Source: Gemmatimonas sp.
GTDB taxonomy: Bacteria; Gemmatimonadota; Gemmatimonadetes; Gemmatimonadales; Gemmatimonadaceae
Direction of reading: 5' to 3'
Assembly (NCBI GenBank): GCA_025361705.1
Contig: JANYJW010000032.1
Location: 1-58,951 of the forward strand
Length of the DNA: 58,951 bases
Shown here: piece after piece, positions 28,927-38,188 of the stretch
How the letters are laid out: each line of letters opens with the position of its first letter
Position numbering within the stretch: position 1 is the stretch's first letter
Notes under the pieces: model-generated
The model's database searches: none
Seen by the model: only the letters and a program-made list of their open reading frames with translations
What the model was told of the DNA's origin: nothing
Translations under genes and position numbers: made by a program

Positions 28927-30512
28927 CCGGGATGCTGTGGGTCGCCGCGCGCCGGGTGGCGCGCGGCGCGGCGTCCGTCGCACTGATCGGAGGCGCCCTG
29001 CGTGCGCAGGGCGTGCAGTCGCCGATCTGGACGCAAATCACGTACATCAGTGGCTCCACCATCTATCTCGAAGTGGGCAGCAAGCAGGGCCTCACCGAGC
29101 GCACCACCCTCGAGGTGATCAAGGGGGGCGCGGTGGTCGCCAAGCTGCACGTCACGGCGGTGTCGTCGGGACGCGCCGCCTGCGAGGTGCTGCCGCCGCC
29201 CATTGAACTCTCCGTCGGCGATTCCGTCCGTTTCGTCCCCGTCGTAGCGGCGGTCACGCCGACGACGGTGAAACGCGCGGCGCCCTCCTACAGCGGCACC
29301 GGACATCTGCGCGGTCGCGTCGGCCTGCGCTATCTCGTCATCGCGCCTGATGGCGATGTGCCCGGCGGGCTCACCCAGCCGGCCTACGACCTCCGGCTCG
29401 ACGGGCAGCAGCTGGGTGGCACCGGGCTTGGTGTGACTCTCGACGTGCGCGCCCAGCGCACGCAATACGCCGGGACGAGCACGCAGACCGCGAGTGCGCC
29501 CGTGAACGCCACCCGCGTCTATCAGGCGGCGCTGACATGGGCGGCGCTCAGCGCGGGGCTGCGCGTGACTGCAGGGCGGCAGATGGCCGGTTCGATGTCG
29601 TCGGTGGGACTGTTTGACGGACTCGCCATCGATCTCGATCGACGCCACCTCGGCATGGGTGTCTTCGCGGGCTCGCAGCCGGATGCCTATTCCTTCGGCC
29701 CGTCAAGCCTCGTGCGTGAGTACGGCGCCTACACGCAGGTGCATACCGTCAACAGCAGTCGCACCACGTCATCGCTGACGGTCGGCGGCGTCGGCTCGTA
29801 CGTGGGACGCGAGATTGACCGCGAGTACGCCTTCGCGCGCCTCACCGCGTCCGGGAAGTACCTGTCGATCTATGCCACGCAGGAGCTGGACTTCAATCGC
29901 GGATGGCGGCTCGACGCCGAGCACAAGGCCACGACGCCGACCGCCACGTTCGCAAGCGTGCAGTTCAGTCCGGTGCGCGCGATCTCCATCTATGGCGGGG
30001 TCGACAATCGGCGGAGTGTGCGGCTGTACCGCGACTACGTGAGCCCGGAACAGTCGTTCGATGACGCATTCCGCGAGGGCACATGGGAGGGCGTTGCTCT
30101 CAGCGCGCCGCGGTATGCGCGCGTCAGCGTCGACCGGCGCGACAGCCGGGGGGGAAGCGGAGGCAATGCGAACTCCACGACGGCGATGGCGAGCCTGACC
30201 GGGTTCACGCGCCTGCACATCGGCTTGCGCGCCCGCGCCACGGACTTCAGCGGCGATATGTCGTCGGGCCAACTCGCCTCGGGCGCACTCGAAATCAGCC
30301 CGTGGGACTTCCTGCGCGTGGAAGGCAATGGCGGCGCGCGGCGCACATCGATTCCCGGATCGACCGATGCGCCGTCAAAGCTGACGTGGTGGGGGGTAGA
30401 TGCTGACGTCGGTATCGGGCGTTCCCTGTACCTCCTGCTGTCGACTTATCGCGAGCAGGAGGCCGGCCGCGGTTCGTTGCGGACGTACGCGTCACTCAGT
30501 TGGCGATTCTAG
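28923..30512 (+). CDS. Probable outer-membrane beta-barrel (porin-like) partner of the cytochromes
   Basis: 529 residues from GTG 28923 in a GTGA overlap with the 40-haem gene; ATG 28932 is an alternative. The signal peptide covers residues ~5-28 (VARGAASVALIGGALRAQG). Residues ~30-100 form a small beta domain (WTQITYISGSTIYLEVGSKQ, then TTLEVIKGGAVVAKL). The remainder alternates hydrophobic and polar residues in many strands (AALTWAALSAGLRVTAGRQ, LYLLLSTYRE) and ends SLSWRF, with the terminal Phe typical of Bam-assembled barrels. No haem motifs. By position it would be the pore of a porin-cytochrome conduit; no sequence identity to MtrB or OmbB is claimed. Confidence 0.68.
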   Translation: MTGMLWVAARRVARGAASVALIGGALRAQGVQSPIWTQITYISGSTIYLEVGSKQGLTERTTLEVIKGGAVVAKLHVTAVSSGRAACEVLPPPIELSVGDSVRFVPVVAAVTPTTVKRAAPSYSGTGHLRGRVGLRYLVIAPDGDVPGGLTQPAYDLRLDGQQLGGTGLGVTLDVRAQRTQYAGTSTQTASAPVNATRVYQAALTWAALSAGLRVTAGRQMAGSMSSVGLFDGLAIDLDRRHLGMGVFAGSQPDAYSFGPSSLVREYGAYTQVHTVNSSRTTSSLTVGGVGSYVGREIDREYAFARLTASGKYLSIYATQELDFNRGWRLDAEHKATTPTATFASVQFSPVRAISIYGGVDNRRSVRLYRDYVSPEQSFDDAFREGTWEGVALSAPRYARVSVDRRDSRGGSGGNANSTTAMASLTGFTRLHIGLRARATDFSGDMSSGQLASGALEISPWDFLRVEGNGGARRTSIPGSTDAPSKLTWWGVDADVGIGRSLYLLLSTYREQEAGRGSLRTYASLSWRF

Positions 30513-30608
30513 CGCGCGACCTCCCATCCACGGGCACTCTGCGGTAAATTGCGTGGCGGTTTCTGAACGGCGCCGCTCGGCGCTGCGAACACCTCCCACG
30601 GAGTTCCC

Positions 30609-31754
30609 GTGAACATTCATGAATACCAGGCGAAGGAGATTTTGCGCGGATTCGGCGTGCCGATTCCGAACGGCAAGATCGCCACGACGCCTGCTGACGC
30701 GGAAGCGATCGCCAAGGAACTTGGCGTCGCGGTTATGGTGAAGGCGCAAGTGCACGCCGGCGGCCGCGGCAAGGCCGGCGGCGTGAAGTTCTGCAAGACG
30801 CCCGCGGATGCCAAGGAGAAGGCCACGGCGATCCTTGGCATGCAGATCAAGGGACTGACGGTGGAAAAGGTGCTCGTCACGGTGGCCGCCGACATCGGCA
30901 GCGAGGCGTACGTCGGCATCATCGTCGACCGCCAGCGCAAGAAGCCGGTGTTCATGGTGTCCGCCGCCGGCGGCATCGACATCGAGCAGGTGGCCGCGCA
31001 GACGCCGGAGAAGATCCTCTATCTCCCCGTCGACACGAGGTACGGGCTGCGCAGCTACGAAGCCATGCGCATGGGCTTCTTCCTGTACGACGACGTGAAG
31101 CGCGCGCGGCAGGCGGCCAAGATCATGCAACAGCTCTACGCCGCCTTCATGGCGAGCGGCTGCTCGCTGGCCGAAATCAACCCGCTCGTCGCCACGCCCG
31201 CCGGCGAACTGATTGCGGTGGACGGCAAGATGGTGATCGACGACAATGAACTCGATCGGCGCCCCGAAATCGAAGCACTCCGCGACGTGTCGTCCGAGGC
31301 CCCGTCCGAAGTGGACGCGCGGAACTCCAACCTGACGTTCATCAAACTGGAAGGCGACGTTGGCTGCGTGGTCAATGGCGCCGGCCTCGCCATGGCCACG
31401 ATGGACCTCGTGAAGTACTACGGCGGCGAGCCGGCCAACTTCCTCGACATCGGCGGGTCGTCCAATCCGGAGAAGGTGGTGAACGCCCTGCGCATCATCA
31501 CCGCCGATGCCAACGTGAAGTGCATCCTGTTCAACATTTTCGGCGGCATCACGCGCACCGATGACGTGGCCAACGGCATCGTCACGGCCACCAAGGCGAA
31601 CCCGCTGAAGGTGCCGATCGTGATTCGCCTCACGGGCACCAACGAAGAGATCGCCATGAAGATCCTCACCGACAACGGTTTCACCGCGTCGGCCGACATG
31701 GACGAGGCCGTCATCAAGGCCGTCAAGCTGGCGAAGGGAGGGCAGGCCGCGTGA
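30609..31754 (+). CDS. sucC: Succinyl-CoA synthetase (ADP-forming) beta subunit
   Basis: 381 residues, the ATP-grasp subunit of the TCA-cycle enzyme that makes ATP from succinyl-CoA. The N-terminus [20 protein letters not shown], the nucleotide loop [16 protein letters not shown] (~45-60), and the C-terminal [16 protein letters not shown] (CoA-ligase domain) are canonical. The start codon is GTG at 30609. It overlaps sucD by 4 bp. The 96-bp upstream gap has a short G+C inverted repeat (ggcgccgctcggcgc) but no promoter I would trust. Confidence 0.97.
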   Translation: MNIHEYQAKEILRGFGVPIPNGKIATTPADAEAIAKELGVAVMVKAQVHAGGRGKAGGVKFCKTPADAKEKATAILGMQIKGLTVEKVLVTVAADIGSEAYVGIIVDRQRKKPVFMVSAAGGIDIEQVAAQTPEKILYLPVDTRYGLRSYEAMRMGFFLYDDVKRARQAAKIMQQLYAAFMASGCSLAEINPLVATPAGELIAVDGKMVIDDNELDRRPEIEALRDVSSEAPSEVDARNSNLTFIKLEGDVGCVVNGAGLAMATMDLVKYYGGEPANFLDIGGSSNPEKVVNALRIITADANVKCILFNIFGGITRTDDVANGIVTATKANPLKVPIVIRLTGTNEEIAMKILTDNGFTASADMDEAVIKAVKLAKGGQAA

Positions 31755-32623
31755 GCATCTTCATCAACAAGGACACCACGCTGGTGGTGCAGGGCATCAC
31801 GGGCCGCGACGGCTCGTTCCACACCAAGCAGATGATCGAATACGGCACGAACGTCGTGGCTGGTGTCACCCCAGGAAAGGGCGGCCAGAAGTTCGATGAC
31901 GCGGTCCCGATCTTCAACACGGTGCACGATGCCGTCGCGGCGACGGGCGCCAACACGTCGGTGATCTATGTGCCGCCGATGTTCGCGGCCGACGCCATCA
32001 TGGAAGCGGTGGACGCGGGATGCGCGATGGTCGTGTGCATCACCGAAGGCGTGCCGGTGCTCGACATGACGCGCGTGTATCCCTTCGTGAAGGAACGCGG
32101 CGCGCGACTGCTCGGCCCCAACTGCCCGGGCCTCATCTCGCCGGGGCAGGCCAAGGTTGGCATCATCCCGGGGCGCATCTGCATTCCAGGCAACGTGGGT
32201 GTCGTCAGCCGCTCGGGCACGCTCACCTATGAAGTCGTCTACCAGCTCACGCGGGCCGGCCTCGGCCAGACCACGTGCGTCGGCATCGGCGGCGACCCGA
32301 TCAACGGCACCAACTTCATCGACTGCCTCGACGCATTCGAGAAGGATCCGCACACCAAGGCCGTGGCGATGATGGGCGAAATCGGCGGCACGGACGAACA
32401 GGAAGCCGCGGACTTCGTCAAGCATCACATGACCAAGCCGGTGGTGGGCTTCATCGCAGGCCAGACGGCGCCTCCGGGACGCCGCATGGGGCACGCGGGG
32501 GCGATCATTTCGGGTTCTGCCGGTACGGCCGCCGAGAAGATCGAAGCGTTCAAGGCGGCGGGCATTGGCGTCGCGGTGCGCCCGATGGACTTCGTGGAAC
32601 TCATCAAGGCGAAGCTGCACTAG
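31751..32623 (+). CDS. sucD: Succinyl-CoA synthetase alpha subunit
   Basis: 290 residues from GTG 31751, coupled to sucC by a GTGA overlap. It has the CoA-binding Rossmann start ([20 protein letters not shown]), [15 protein letters not shown], and the phospho-His loop [14 protein letters not shown] with the catalytic His at about 248. It forms the alpha-beta unit with SucC. Length matches the family. Confidence 0.97.
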   Translation: MSIFINKDTTLVVQGITGRDGSFHTKQMIEYGTNVVAGVTPGKGGQKFDDAVPIFNTVHDAVAATGANTSVIYVPPMFAADAIMEAVDAGCAMVVCITEGVPVLDMTRVYPFVKERGARLLGPNCPGLISPGQAKVGIIPGRICIPGNVGVVSRSGTLTYEVVYQLTRAGLGQTTCVGIGGDPINGTNFIDCLDAFEKDPHTKAVAMMGEIGGTDEQEAADFVKHHMTKPVVGFIAGQTAPPGRRMGHAGAIISGSAGTAAEKIEAFKAAGIGVAVRPMDFVELIKAKLH

Positions 32624-32663
32624 ACAAGCGGTCGTTCAGGACTTCGAACGGCTGCAGGGCGCG

Positions 32664-32759
32664 CCACAAAGGCACCAAGCGCACAAAGGGATGTAGGGGG
32701 CGGACGGCGCTCGTCCCGCTTCAGCAAGAACCCTTGGTGCCCTTTGTGCCTTTGTGGTG
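32664..32759. repeat. CACAAAGG-type inverted repeat between sucD and ndk
   Basis: The arm ccacaaaggcaccaagcgca (from 32664, with acaaaggg to 32690) faces cccttggtgccctttgtgcc (from 32731, with tttgtgg to 32759). Each arm is itself made of reiterated cacaaagg/caccaagg words. It could form a large cruciform or act as a transcription end. It belongs to the odd intergenic word repeats of this window. Confidence 0.7.
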
Positions 32760-32792
32760 AGCACCGACAACCCCTCTCTCAGATATCACACC

Positions 32793-33212
32793 ATGGCCGG
32801 CAACCGCACGCTCGCGATCATCAAGCCCGACGCCTTCGGCTCGGGAATGGCCGGAAAGATCATTGCCCATCTCGAGGCGCAGGGCTTCGCCGTCATCTGC
32901 GCCCGCGTCCTCCACATGAGCACGGCCGAAGCGGGCGCATTCTACGAAGTACACAAGGGACGCCCGTTCTATGGCGAACTCGTGGAGTTCATGAGCTCGG
33001 GTCCCTGTATGCCCATGGTGCTGCAGAGGGACGATGCGGTGGCTGCCTATCGTGCGGCCATCGGGGCCACGGACCCGGCGGAGGCGGCCGATGGGACGGT
33101 GCGCAAGCTGTACGCCGAGTCCAAGGGACGGAATGCGGTGCATGGCTCGGACTCGGATGAAAACGCCCGGCACGAAGGAATGTTCTTCTTCGGCGCGGCG
33201 GCGCTGATCTAA
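32793..33212 (+). CDS. ndk: Nucleoside diphosphate kinase
   Basis: 139 residues from ATG 32793 (MAGNRTLAIIKPDAFG); an open frame upstream to 32754 adds only repeat-derived codons. The catalytic His117 is in NAVHGSDS, with KPDAF and GxGMAGKIIA at the nucleotide site. It equilibrates NTP pools using ATP. It stands alone between the sucCD repeat and the DUF177 promoter. Confidence 0.97.
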   Translation: MAGNRTLAIIKPDAFGSGMAGKIIAHLEAQGFAVICARVLHMSTAEAGAFYEVHKGRPFYGELVEFMSSGPCMPMVLQRDDAVAAYRAAIGATDPAEAADGTVRKLYAESKGRNAVHGSDSDENARHEGMFFFGAAALI

Positions 33213-33248
33213 CGGGCCACACGCCCTAAGTATCGGCCATTCCTGAAC

Positions 33249-33277
33249 TTGACCCAACGCCATCCCGTGAATAGCTT
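33249..33277 (+). promoter_or_regulatory. Candidate promoter for DUF177-rpmF-plsX-fab genes
   Basis: TTGACC (33249-33254), 17-bp spacer, TAGCTT (33272-33277). The expected transcription start would be about 33284, two bases before the ATG at 33286, which suggests a leaderless or nearly leaderless mRNA. Confidence 0.5.
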
Positions 33278-33285
33278 AATGGGCT

Positions 33286-33804
33286 ATGCTGTCGTTTGAC
33301 ATTCGGTCCCTCGATCACGAGGCAGCCACGGTTGACGCCGTCCTGCCTGCGAATGATGCCGTCTGGATTGAGGAGGATATCCTTCGTCCGGTCGGTGATG
33401 GCATCCAGGTGACGGGGCGACTGTCGGTCGCCGGATCGGGGCGGTTTTACTTCAGCGGGCACTTGTCTGGTGCCACGTTGCAGGAGTGCCGGCGGTGCCT
33501 CGTCCCGGTGGAATCGGCGGTCAGTGCGGATGTGCACGTGCTCTTTGCGGAGCCCGGCGGTGATGACGAAGACGACCCGGATGTCTTCCCGTTGGAAGGC
33601 GTCCGGAGTGATGTGATTGACCTGCGCCCGGCGATTCGGGAGCAGTGGTTGTTGGAAGTTCCGGCGTTTTCGGTGTGCCGCCCGGAGTGCAAGGGGCTGT
33701 GCCCGAAGTGCGGAGCTGATCTCAATTCCGGGGATTGCGGTTGTCCCCCGGAGTCCGATGCCCGATGGGACGCGCTGCGGAAGATCCGCGACGTGCCCGA
33801 ATGA
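33286..33804 (+). CDS. yceD: DUF177/YceD family protein
   Basis: 172 residues. The DUF177 core is seen in GRFYFSGHLSGATLQECRRCLVP (split as LSGATLQECRRC) and IDLRPAIREQWLLEVPAFSVC, followed by a Cys-rich zinc-ribbon tail (ECKGLCPKCGADLNSGDCGC). Members are almost always beside rpmF and are linked to 23S rRNA/large-subunit assembly in bacteria and chloroplasts. The acidic middle (GGDDEDDPD) is typical. It lies 23 bp before rpmF. Confidence 0.9.
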   Translation: MLSFDIRSLDHEAATVDAVLPANDAVWIEEDILRPVGDGIQVTGRLSVAGSGRFYFSGHLSGATLQECRRCLVPVESAVSADVHVLFAEPGGDDEDDPDVFPLEGVRSDVIDLRPAIREQWLLEVPAFSVCRPECKGLCPKCGADLNSGDCGCPPESDARWDALRKIRDVPE

Positions 33805-33827
33805 CCTGACCCTGTCACGAGACGACG

Positions 33828-34010
33828 ATGGCCGTCCCGAAGAGAAAAACCTCCAAGCGCAAGAAGCGGGCCCGCAACACGCACAAGAAGGCCCCTGCGA
33901 TCAACATCCAGGCGTGCCCGAAGTGCGGTGCCCAGAAGCGCCCGCATCACGTGTGCCCGGAATGCGGCTTCTACGCCGGTGAGCAGCGGGTCAAAGCCAA
34001 GGATAGCTGA
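33828..34010 (+). CDS. rpmF: 50S ribosomal protein L32
   Basis: 60 residues with the basic N-terminus MAVPKRKTSKRKKRARNTHK and a zinc ribbon CPKC...CPEC (residues ~28-47). All four Cys are kept, so this is the zinc-binding form of L32. Its place between yceD and plsX is a widely conserved order tying ribosome assembly to lipid synthesis. Confidence 0.97.
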   Translation: MAVPKRKTSKRKKRARNTHKKAPAINIQACPKCGAQKRPHHVCPECGFYAGEQRVKAKDS

Positions 34011-34012
34011 CC

Positions 34013-35038
34013 TTGGCGCGCATCGCGTTGGACGTCATGGGCGGCGACCTCGCGCCCACGGCGACGATTGCGGGAGCGCTTCTCGCCCTACAAGAACTCG
34101 GTCCCGAGCATAGCATCCAGCTCATCGGTCGCGCGGACGTCGTTCGCGCGGAACTTGACGCGCAGCTTGCCGGGGCCGAGCCGGGCGTGCGTGCCGTGGC
34201 GGGGCGCCTGACCGTCGTTGACGCGGCCGAAGTGATCGAGATGACCGACAAGCCGTCGGTCGCGATCCGCGGCAAGCCGCACAGTTCCATGGCCGTTGGG
34301 CTGCGCCTCCAGGCGGAGGGGCAGTCCGACGCGTTCGTGAGCGCCGGAAACACGGGCGCGCAAATGGCGGCCACCACGTTCATTCTGCGACTGCACGAGG
34401 GGCTCACGCGCCCCGCCATCGGCACGCTCTTTCCGAGCGCGCGGGTTCCCGTGGTCGTGCTCGACAGCGGGGCCAACGTTGACTGCTCCGCCGCCGAACT
34501 GGTGCAGTTTGCGCGGCTGGGCGCTGTGTACGCGGAGGACGTCCTCGGGCGGCCCAACCCGGCCATCGCGCTGCTCTCGGTGGGCGAGGAAGCCGAAAAG
34601 GGCAACGCGGCCGTCAAGGAAGCGCACCGTACCCTTGCCTCGGCGAGCGGCCTCAACTTCATCGGCAACGTCGAGGGGCGCGATGTGCCGATGGGCGCCT
34701 GTGATCGCGGCCCCGTGGACGTCGTCGTCTGCGACGGCTTCGTCGGCAACGTGCTGCTCAAGTTCTACGAGAGCGTCCCCAAGCTGCTCTTCGGACTTCT
34801 CGCCAGGAGCGGCGTGTCGCGCGAACAGCTCGCGGGAGCGCTGCAGGGACTCGACTACGCGTCACATGGCGGCGCGCCACTGCTCGGCGTGAAGGGCGTG
34901 TCCATCATCTGCCACGGCAAGTCGTCTCCCGTGGCCATCAAGAACGGCATCCTGGTCGGCCATCGCACCGCCGAGTCCCGGATGAGCGAACACATCGGCC
35001 AGCGACTCGCCGCGACCGCCGGAGAAGCCACCGCATGA
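34013..35038 (+). CDS. plsX: Phosphate acyltransferase PlsX
   Basis: 341 residues from TTG 34013, two bases after rpmF stops; there is no better start since IALDVMGGDLAPTATIAGAL follows at once. It converts acyl-ACP to acyl-phosphate for phospholipid synthesis. NTGAQMAATTF, NVEGRDVPMGACD and DVVVCDGFVGNVLLKFYE are family motifs. It overlaps fabH by 4 bp. Confidence 0.96.
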   Translation: MARIALDVMGGDLAPTATIAGALLALQELGPEHSIQLIGRADVVRAELDAQLAGAEPGVRAVAGRLTVVDAAEVIEMTDKPSVAIRGKPHSSMAVGLRLQAEGQSDAFVSAGNTGAQMAATTFILRLHEGLTRPAIGTLFPSARVPVVVLDSGANVDCSAAELVQFARLGAVYAEDVLGRPNPAIALLSVGEEAEKGNAAVKEAHRTLASASGLNFIGNVEGRDVPMGACDRGPVDVVVCDGFVGNVLLKFYESVPKLLFGLLARSGVSREQLAGALQGLDYASHGGAPLLGVKGVSIICHGKSSPVAIKNGILVGHRTAESRMSEHIGQRLAATAGEATA

Positions 35039-36024
35039 AGCGCCCCCTTGCAATGATCACCGGCACCGGACATGCCGTGCCGACGAAGGTGCTCACGAAC
35101 CACGAGTTCGCGGCGATGGGCATCGACACCAACGACGAGTGGATCACCGACCGGACGGGCATCAAGCAGCGCTACATCGCGGGCGAGGGCGAGTCGCTGA
35201 CATCGCTTTCGGCCGACGCAGCGCGCATGGCCATGAAGGCGGCGGGCGTCTCGGCCCCCGAACTGGACATCATCATCCTTGGCACGGCATCGCCTGACCG
35301 GCTGCTGCCGGCGACGGCGGTGGAAGTGCAAGCGGCCATTGGCGCGACCCGCGCGGCCGCGTTTGACATCTCGGCCGCGTGCAGCGGCTGGGTGTACGGC
35401 ATGAAGATGGCCGAAGGGCTGCTGGCGATGGGTGACGCCGAGACGGTGCTCGTCATTGGCGCCGAGACGCTGTCGCGCATCGTGAACTGGAAGGACCGCA
35501 ACACGTGCGTCCTGTTCGGCGACGGCGCCGGCGCGACGGTGGTGAAGCGTTCCACCAAGGGGCGTGGCATTTTGTCGGCGTACATGCGCAGCGACGGCAC
35601 GCTGGCCGACCTGCTGCAACGACAGGCCGGTGGGTCACTGCGCCCCGTCACGCCGGAGATCCTCGCCGATGGAAGCAACTGCATTTCGATGGCGGGGCGC
35701 GAGGTGTTCAAGAATGCGGTGCGCTCCATGGCCGACGCCTGTGACCGCGCGCTCGACGGCGCCAAGCTGGCCTCGAGCGACATCGACCTGCTGATCCCGC
35801 ACCAGGCGAACATCCGCATCATCGAGGCAACCGCGAAGCACGCCGGGATGCCGATGGACAAGGTGTACGTGAACGTCGACCGGTACGGCAACACGTCGGC
35901 GGCGTCGATTCCGATTGCGCTGGACGAAGCGCTGCGCGCCGGACGAATCAAGGAAGGAATGACGGTGATGTTTGTCGCGTTCGGGGCGGGATTCACGTGG
36001 GGGAGTCTGGTGGTGAAGTTCTAG
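35035..36024 (+). CDS. fabH: 3-oxoacyl-ACP synthase III
   Basis: 329 residues. It initiates fatty acid synthesis by condensing an acyl-CoA primer with malonyl-ACP. The catalytic triad is visible: Cys116 (ISAACSGW), His256 (IPHQANIRI) and Asn286 (GNTSAASIP). Length is standard. Primer preference (straight or branched) cannot be told by eye. ATG 35035 overlaps plsX. Confidence 0.97.
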   Translation: MKRPLAMITGTGHAVPTKVLTNHEFAAMGIDTNDEWITDRTGIKQRYIAGEGESLTSLSADAARMAMKAAGVSAPELDIIILGTASPDRLLPATAVEVQAAIGATRAAAFDISAACSGWVYGMKMAEGLLAMGDAETVLVIGAETLSRIVNWKDRNTCVLFGDGAGATVVKRSTKGRGILSAYMRSDGTLADLLQRQAGGSLRPVTPEILADGSNCISMAGREVFKNAVRSMADACDRALDGAKLASSDIDLLIPHQANIRIIEATAKHAGMPMDKVYVNVDRYGNTSAASIPIALDEALRAGRIKEGMTVMFVAFGAGFTWGSLVVKF

Positions 36025-36096
36025 ATCTGCTGCGGTCAGCCGCCGCGCGCTGTACGCTCTTCGCCGTCCGCTGTACGACACACGCACCCCTCTTCG
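36025..36096. repeat. Intergenic iterated-word element between fabH and fabD
   Basis: A 72-bp gap with repeated words around gctgtacg (ccgcgcgctgtacgctcttc, then gccgtccgctgtacgacaca). It has no recognisable promoter. It is of the same style as the gaps at 6518, 37030, 41453 and 57541. Confidence 0.45.
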
Positions 36097-37029
36097 ATGT
36101 CTCTCCTCCTGCTCTTTCCCGGCCAGGGTTCACAGAAGCCCGGCATGGCCAAGGACCTCGCGGCGGCATATCCCGCCGCGCGACAGGTGTTCGACGCGGC
36201 CGATGCCGCGCTCGGTGCGCCGCTCTCGACGCTGTGCTTCGAGGGGCCCGCTGAGGAGCTGACGCGCACGCACAACGCGCAACCGGCGCTGCTGGCGCAC
36301 GGCGCGGCGGTGTGGGCGGTGGTGCAGGCCCGCGCGTCGGCGCACGTGGTCGCCGCCGCAGGCCACTCGCTGGGTGAGTTCTCGGCGTACCACGCGGCGG
36401 GCGCGCTCCCGCTGGGCGATGCCGTGCGGTTGGTCCGCCGCCGTGGCGAGCTGATGTATGAGACGGGCGTCCAGCGCCCCGGCGCCATGGCTGCGATCCT
36501 CGGCGAGTTGCAGCGCCCCATCGACGAGGTGTGCGCCGAGGCGAGCGCGGCCGGCGTGGTAGTGCCGGCCAACTACAATGCCCTCGAGCAGGTCGTGATT
36601 TCTGGTGAAGTGGCCGGCGTCGAGCGCGGCATGGAACTCGCCAAGGCGGCCGGCGCCAAGCGCGCGGTGCGTCTGCAGGTGAGCGGCGCGTTCCACTCTC
36701 CGCTCATGCAGCCGGCGGAGGCCGGATTGTCGCAGGCGCTTGGCATCGCGGCCTGGACGGCGCCCCGCTGGCCGGTCTACTCCAACGTGACGGCGCTCCC
36801 CGTGGATGATGCAGCGACCGCACGCGATGTGCTCCTCCGCCAGCTGACGTCGCCCGTGCGTTGGGTCGCGGTGATTCAGGCGATGGCGGCGGCGCACCCC
36901 GACGCGACGTTTGTGGAAATGGGTCCCGGCAACGTGCTGACGGGCTTGCTCAAGCGGCTCGCGCCGACCCACGCGGCGCGGACGTGCGGGACGGTGGGGG
37001 AGGTTGAGGCGTTGCTGGAGAGTTTGTAA
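36097..37029 (+). CDS. fabD: Malonyl CoA-ACP transacylase
   Basis: 310 residues. It loads malonyl groups from CoA to ACP. LFPGQGSQKPGMAKD opens the fold, GHSLGEF holds Ser91, and GAFHSPLM holds His200, the catalytic pair. QVVISGE and FVEMGPGNVLTGL are family motifs. It is flanked by two word-repeat gaps, yet gene order with fabH and fabG is standard. Confidence 0.97.
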   Translation: MSLLLLFPGQGSQKPGMAKDLAAAYPAARQVFDAADAALGAPLSTLCFEGPAEELTRTHNAQPALLAHGAAVWAVVQARASAHVVAAAGHSLGEFSAYHAAGALPLGDAVRLVRRRGELMYETGVQRPGAMAAILGELQRPIDEVCAEASAAGVVVPANYNALEQVVISGEVAGVERGMELAKAAGAKRAVRLQVSGAFHSPLMQPAEAGLSQALGIAAWTAPRWPVYSNVTALPVDDAATARDVLLRQLTSPVRWVAVIQAMAAAHPDATFVEMGPGNVLTGLLKRLAPTHAARTCGTVGEVEALLESL

Positions 37030-37152
37030 GCCAAAGGCAGCCGTGAGCTGCATGCTATACGCTATACGTCGTACGAAGGGAGTTTGCACGTTCCCCGTGG
37101 GTCGTCCCTCGCCCGTCATCTCTTGTCTCTCGTCCCCAATCCCCCCCACGCC
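37030..37152. repeat. Intergenic iterated-word element between fabD and fabG
   Basis: A 123-bp gap containing gctatacgctatacgtcgta followed by a C/T-rich run with tcgtccctcgcccgtc and ctcttgtctctcgtcccc. No terminator hairpin and no promoter were found. The pyrimidine run ends right at the fabG ATG and there is no Shine-Dalgarno. Confidence 0.5.
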
Positions 37153-37884
37153 ATGATCTCACTTACCGGGAAGACCGCCCTCGTGACCGGGGCCGCACGC
37201 GGCATCGGTCGGGCCATCGCTGAGACGCTGGTCGCGTGCGGCGCGCGCGTTGCGATTGCCGATCTTGACCTCGCGGCCGCCGAGAAGACGGCGGAGGAGA
37301 TCGGGGAGGCGCGCGGCTTTGCGTGCGATGTCTCCGACCCGACGGCCGTGACGATGCTTGTGCAAACGGTGGAGGATGCTTTTGGCTCGCTCGACATCCT
37401 CGTTAACAACGCCGGCATTACGCGCGACAACCTGATGGCGCGCATGAAGGACGAGGACTGGGACGCCGTGATGGCGGTCAACCTGCGGTCGGCGTTCGTG
37501 GCCACGCGGGCCGTGCAGCGCGGCATGGGGAAGCGGCGCTGGGGGCGGATCATCAACATCGCGAGCGTCGTGGGCCTCATGGGCAACAAGGGGCAGGCCA
37601 ACTACGCCGCGTCCAAGGCCGGTCTGATTGGCCTCACGAAGTCGGCGGCCAAGGAGCTGGCGTCCCGCAACATTCTGGTCAACGCCATCGCCCCGGGATT
37701 CATCCAGACGGCGATGACGGACAAGCTGCCGGACGAGGCCAAAGTGGCGCTGGCCGCCCAGATTCCGATGGGCCGCCTGGGGGAGCCGAAAGACATCGCG
37801 GGCGCCGTGGCCTTTCTGGCCTCCGATCTGGGCTCCTACATCACCGGGCAGGTCCTGGTGGTGGACGGCGGGATGGTGATGTAG
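37153..37884 (+). CDS. fabG: 3-oxoacyl-ACP reductase
   Basis: 243-residue SDR enzyme that reduces beta-ketoacyl-ACP with NADPH. I chose ATG 37153 (MISLTGKTALVTGAARGIG); the frame is open upstream to 37084 but that part is repeat-derived. TGAARGIG (12-19) binds the cofactor, NNAG follows, and the catalytic set is Ser138, Tyr151, Lys155 (YAASK). Length matches FabG. Confidence 0.97.
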   Translation: MISLTGKTALVTGAARGIGRAIAETLVACGARVAIADLDLAAAEKTAEEIGEARGFACDVSDPTAVTMLVQTVEDAFGSLDILVNNAGITRDNLMARMKDEDWDAVMAVNLRSAFVATRAVQRGMGKRRWGRIINIASVVGLMGNKGQANYAASKAGLIGLTKSAAKELASRNILVNAIAPGFIQTAMTDKLPDEAKVALAAQIPMGRLGEPKDIAGAVAFLASDLGSYITGQVLVVDGGMVM

Positions 37885-37947
37885 CGGAACGTGACACAGA
37901 CTATATTAAGGTTTCCCTCCACTCCAACGTTCGAGAGGATCGCGGCA

Positions 37948-38184
37948 ATGGCCGATCATGGCGAGAAGGTCAAGGACATCATCGAGAAGGAACTGGGCGT
38001 CGAGCGCGAGAAGCTGACCGCCGAAGCGAGCTTTATCGAAGATCTGGGTGCGGACAGCCTCGACATCGTCGAGCTGGTGATGGAGTTCGAGAAGGAGTTC
38101 AACATCGACATCCCGGATGAGGATGCCGAGAAGCTTCGTACGGTGGGTGACGCGATTGCGTACCTGAACCAGAAGCTCGGTTGA
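37948..38184 (+). CDS. acpP: Acyl carrier protein
   Basis: 78 residues from ATG 37948, preceded by a good Shine-Dalgarno (gagagga, 9 bp away). A GTG at 37891 in the same frame is a worse choice. The phosphopantetheine Ser37 lies in [12 protein letters not shown]. The protein is strongly acidic. A TATATT at 37902-37907 could be the -10 of an internal promoter, but no good -35 pairs with it. Confidence 0.97.
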   Translation: MADHGEKVKDIIEKELGVEREKLTAEASFIEDLGADSLDIVELVMEFEKEFNIDIPDEDAEKLRTVGDAIAYLNQKLG

Positions 38185-38188
38185 TCGG

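Noticed and set aside
30513-30608. A promoter for sucC (taaatt at 30545-30550)
   Set aside because: No -35-like element lies at the right distance. The gap may be read through from the cytochrome operon or use another sigma factor.
37902-37907. TATATT upstream of acpP as a full promoter
   Set aside because: No acceptable -35 is found at 16-18 bp and there is no extended -10, so it is only mentioned with acpP.
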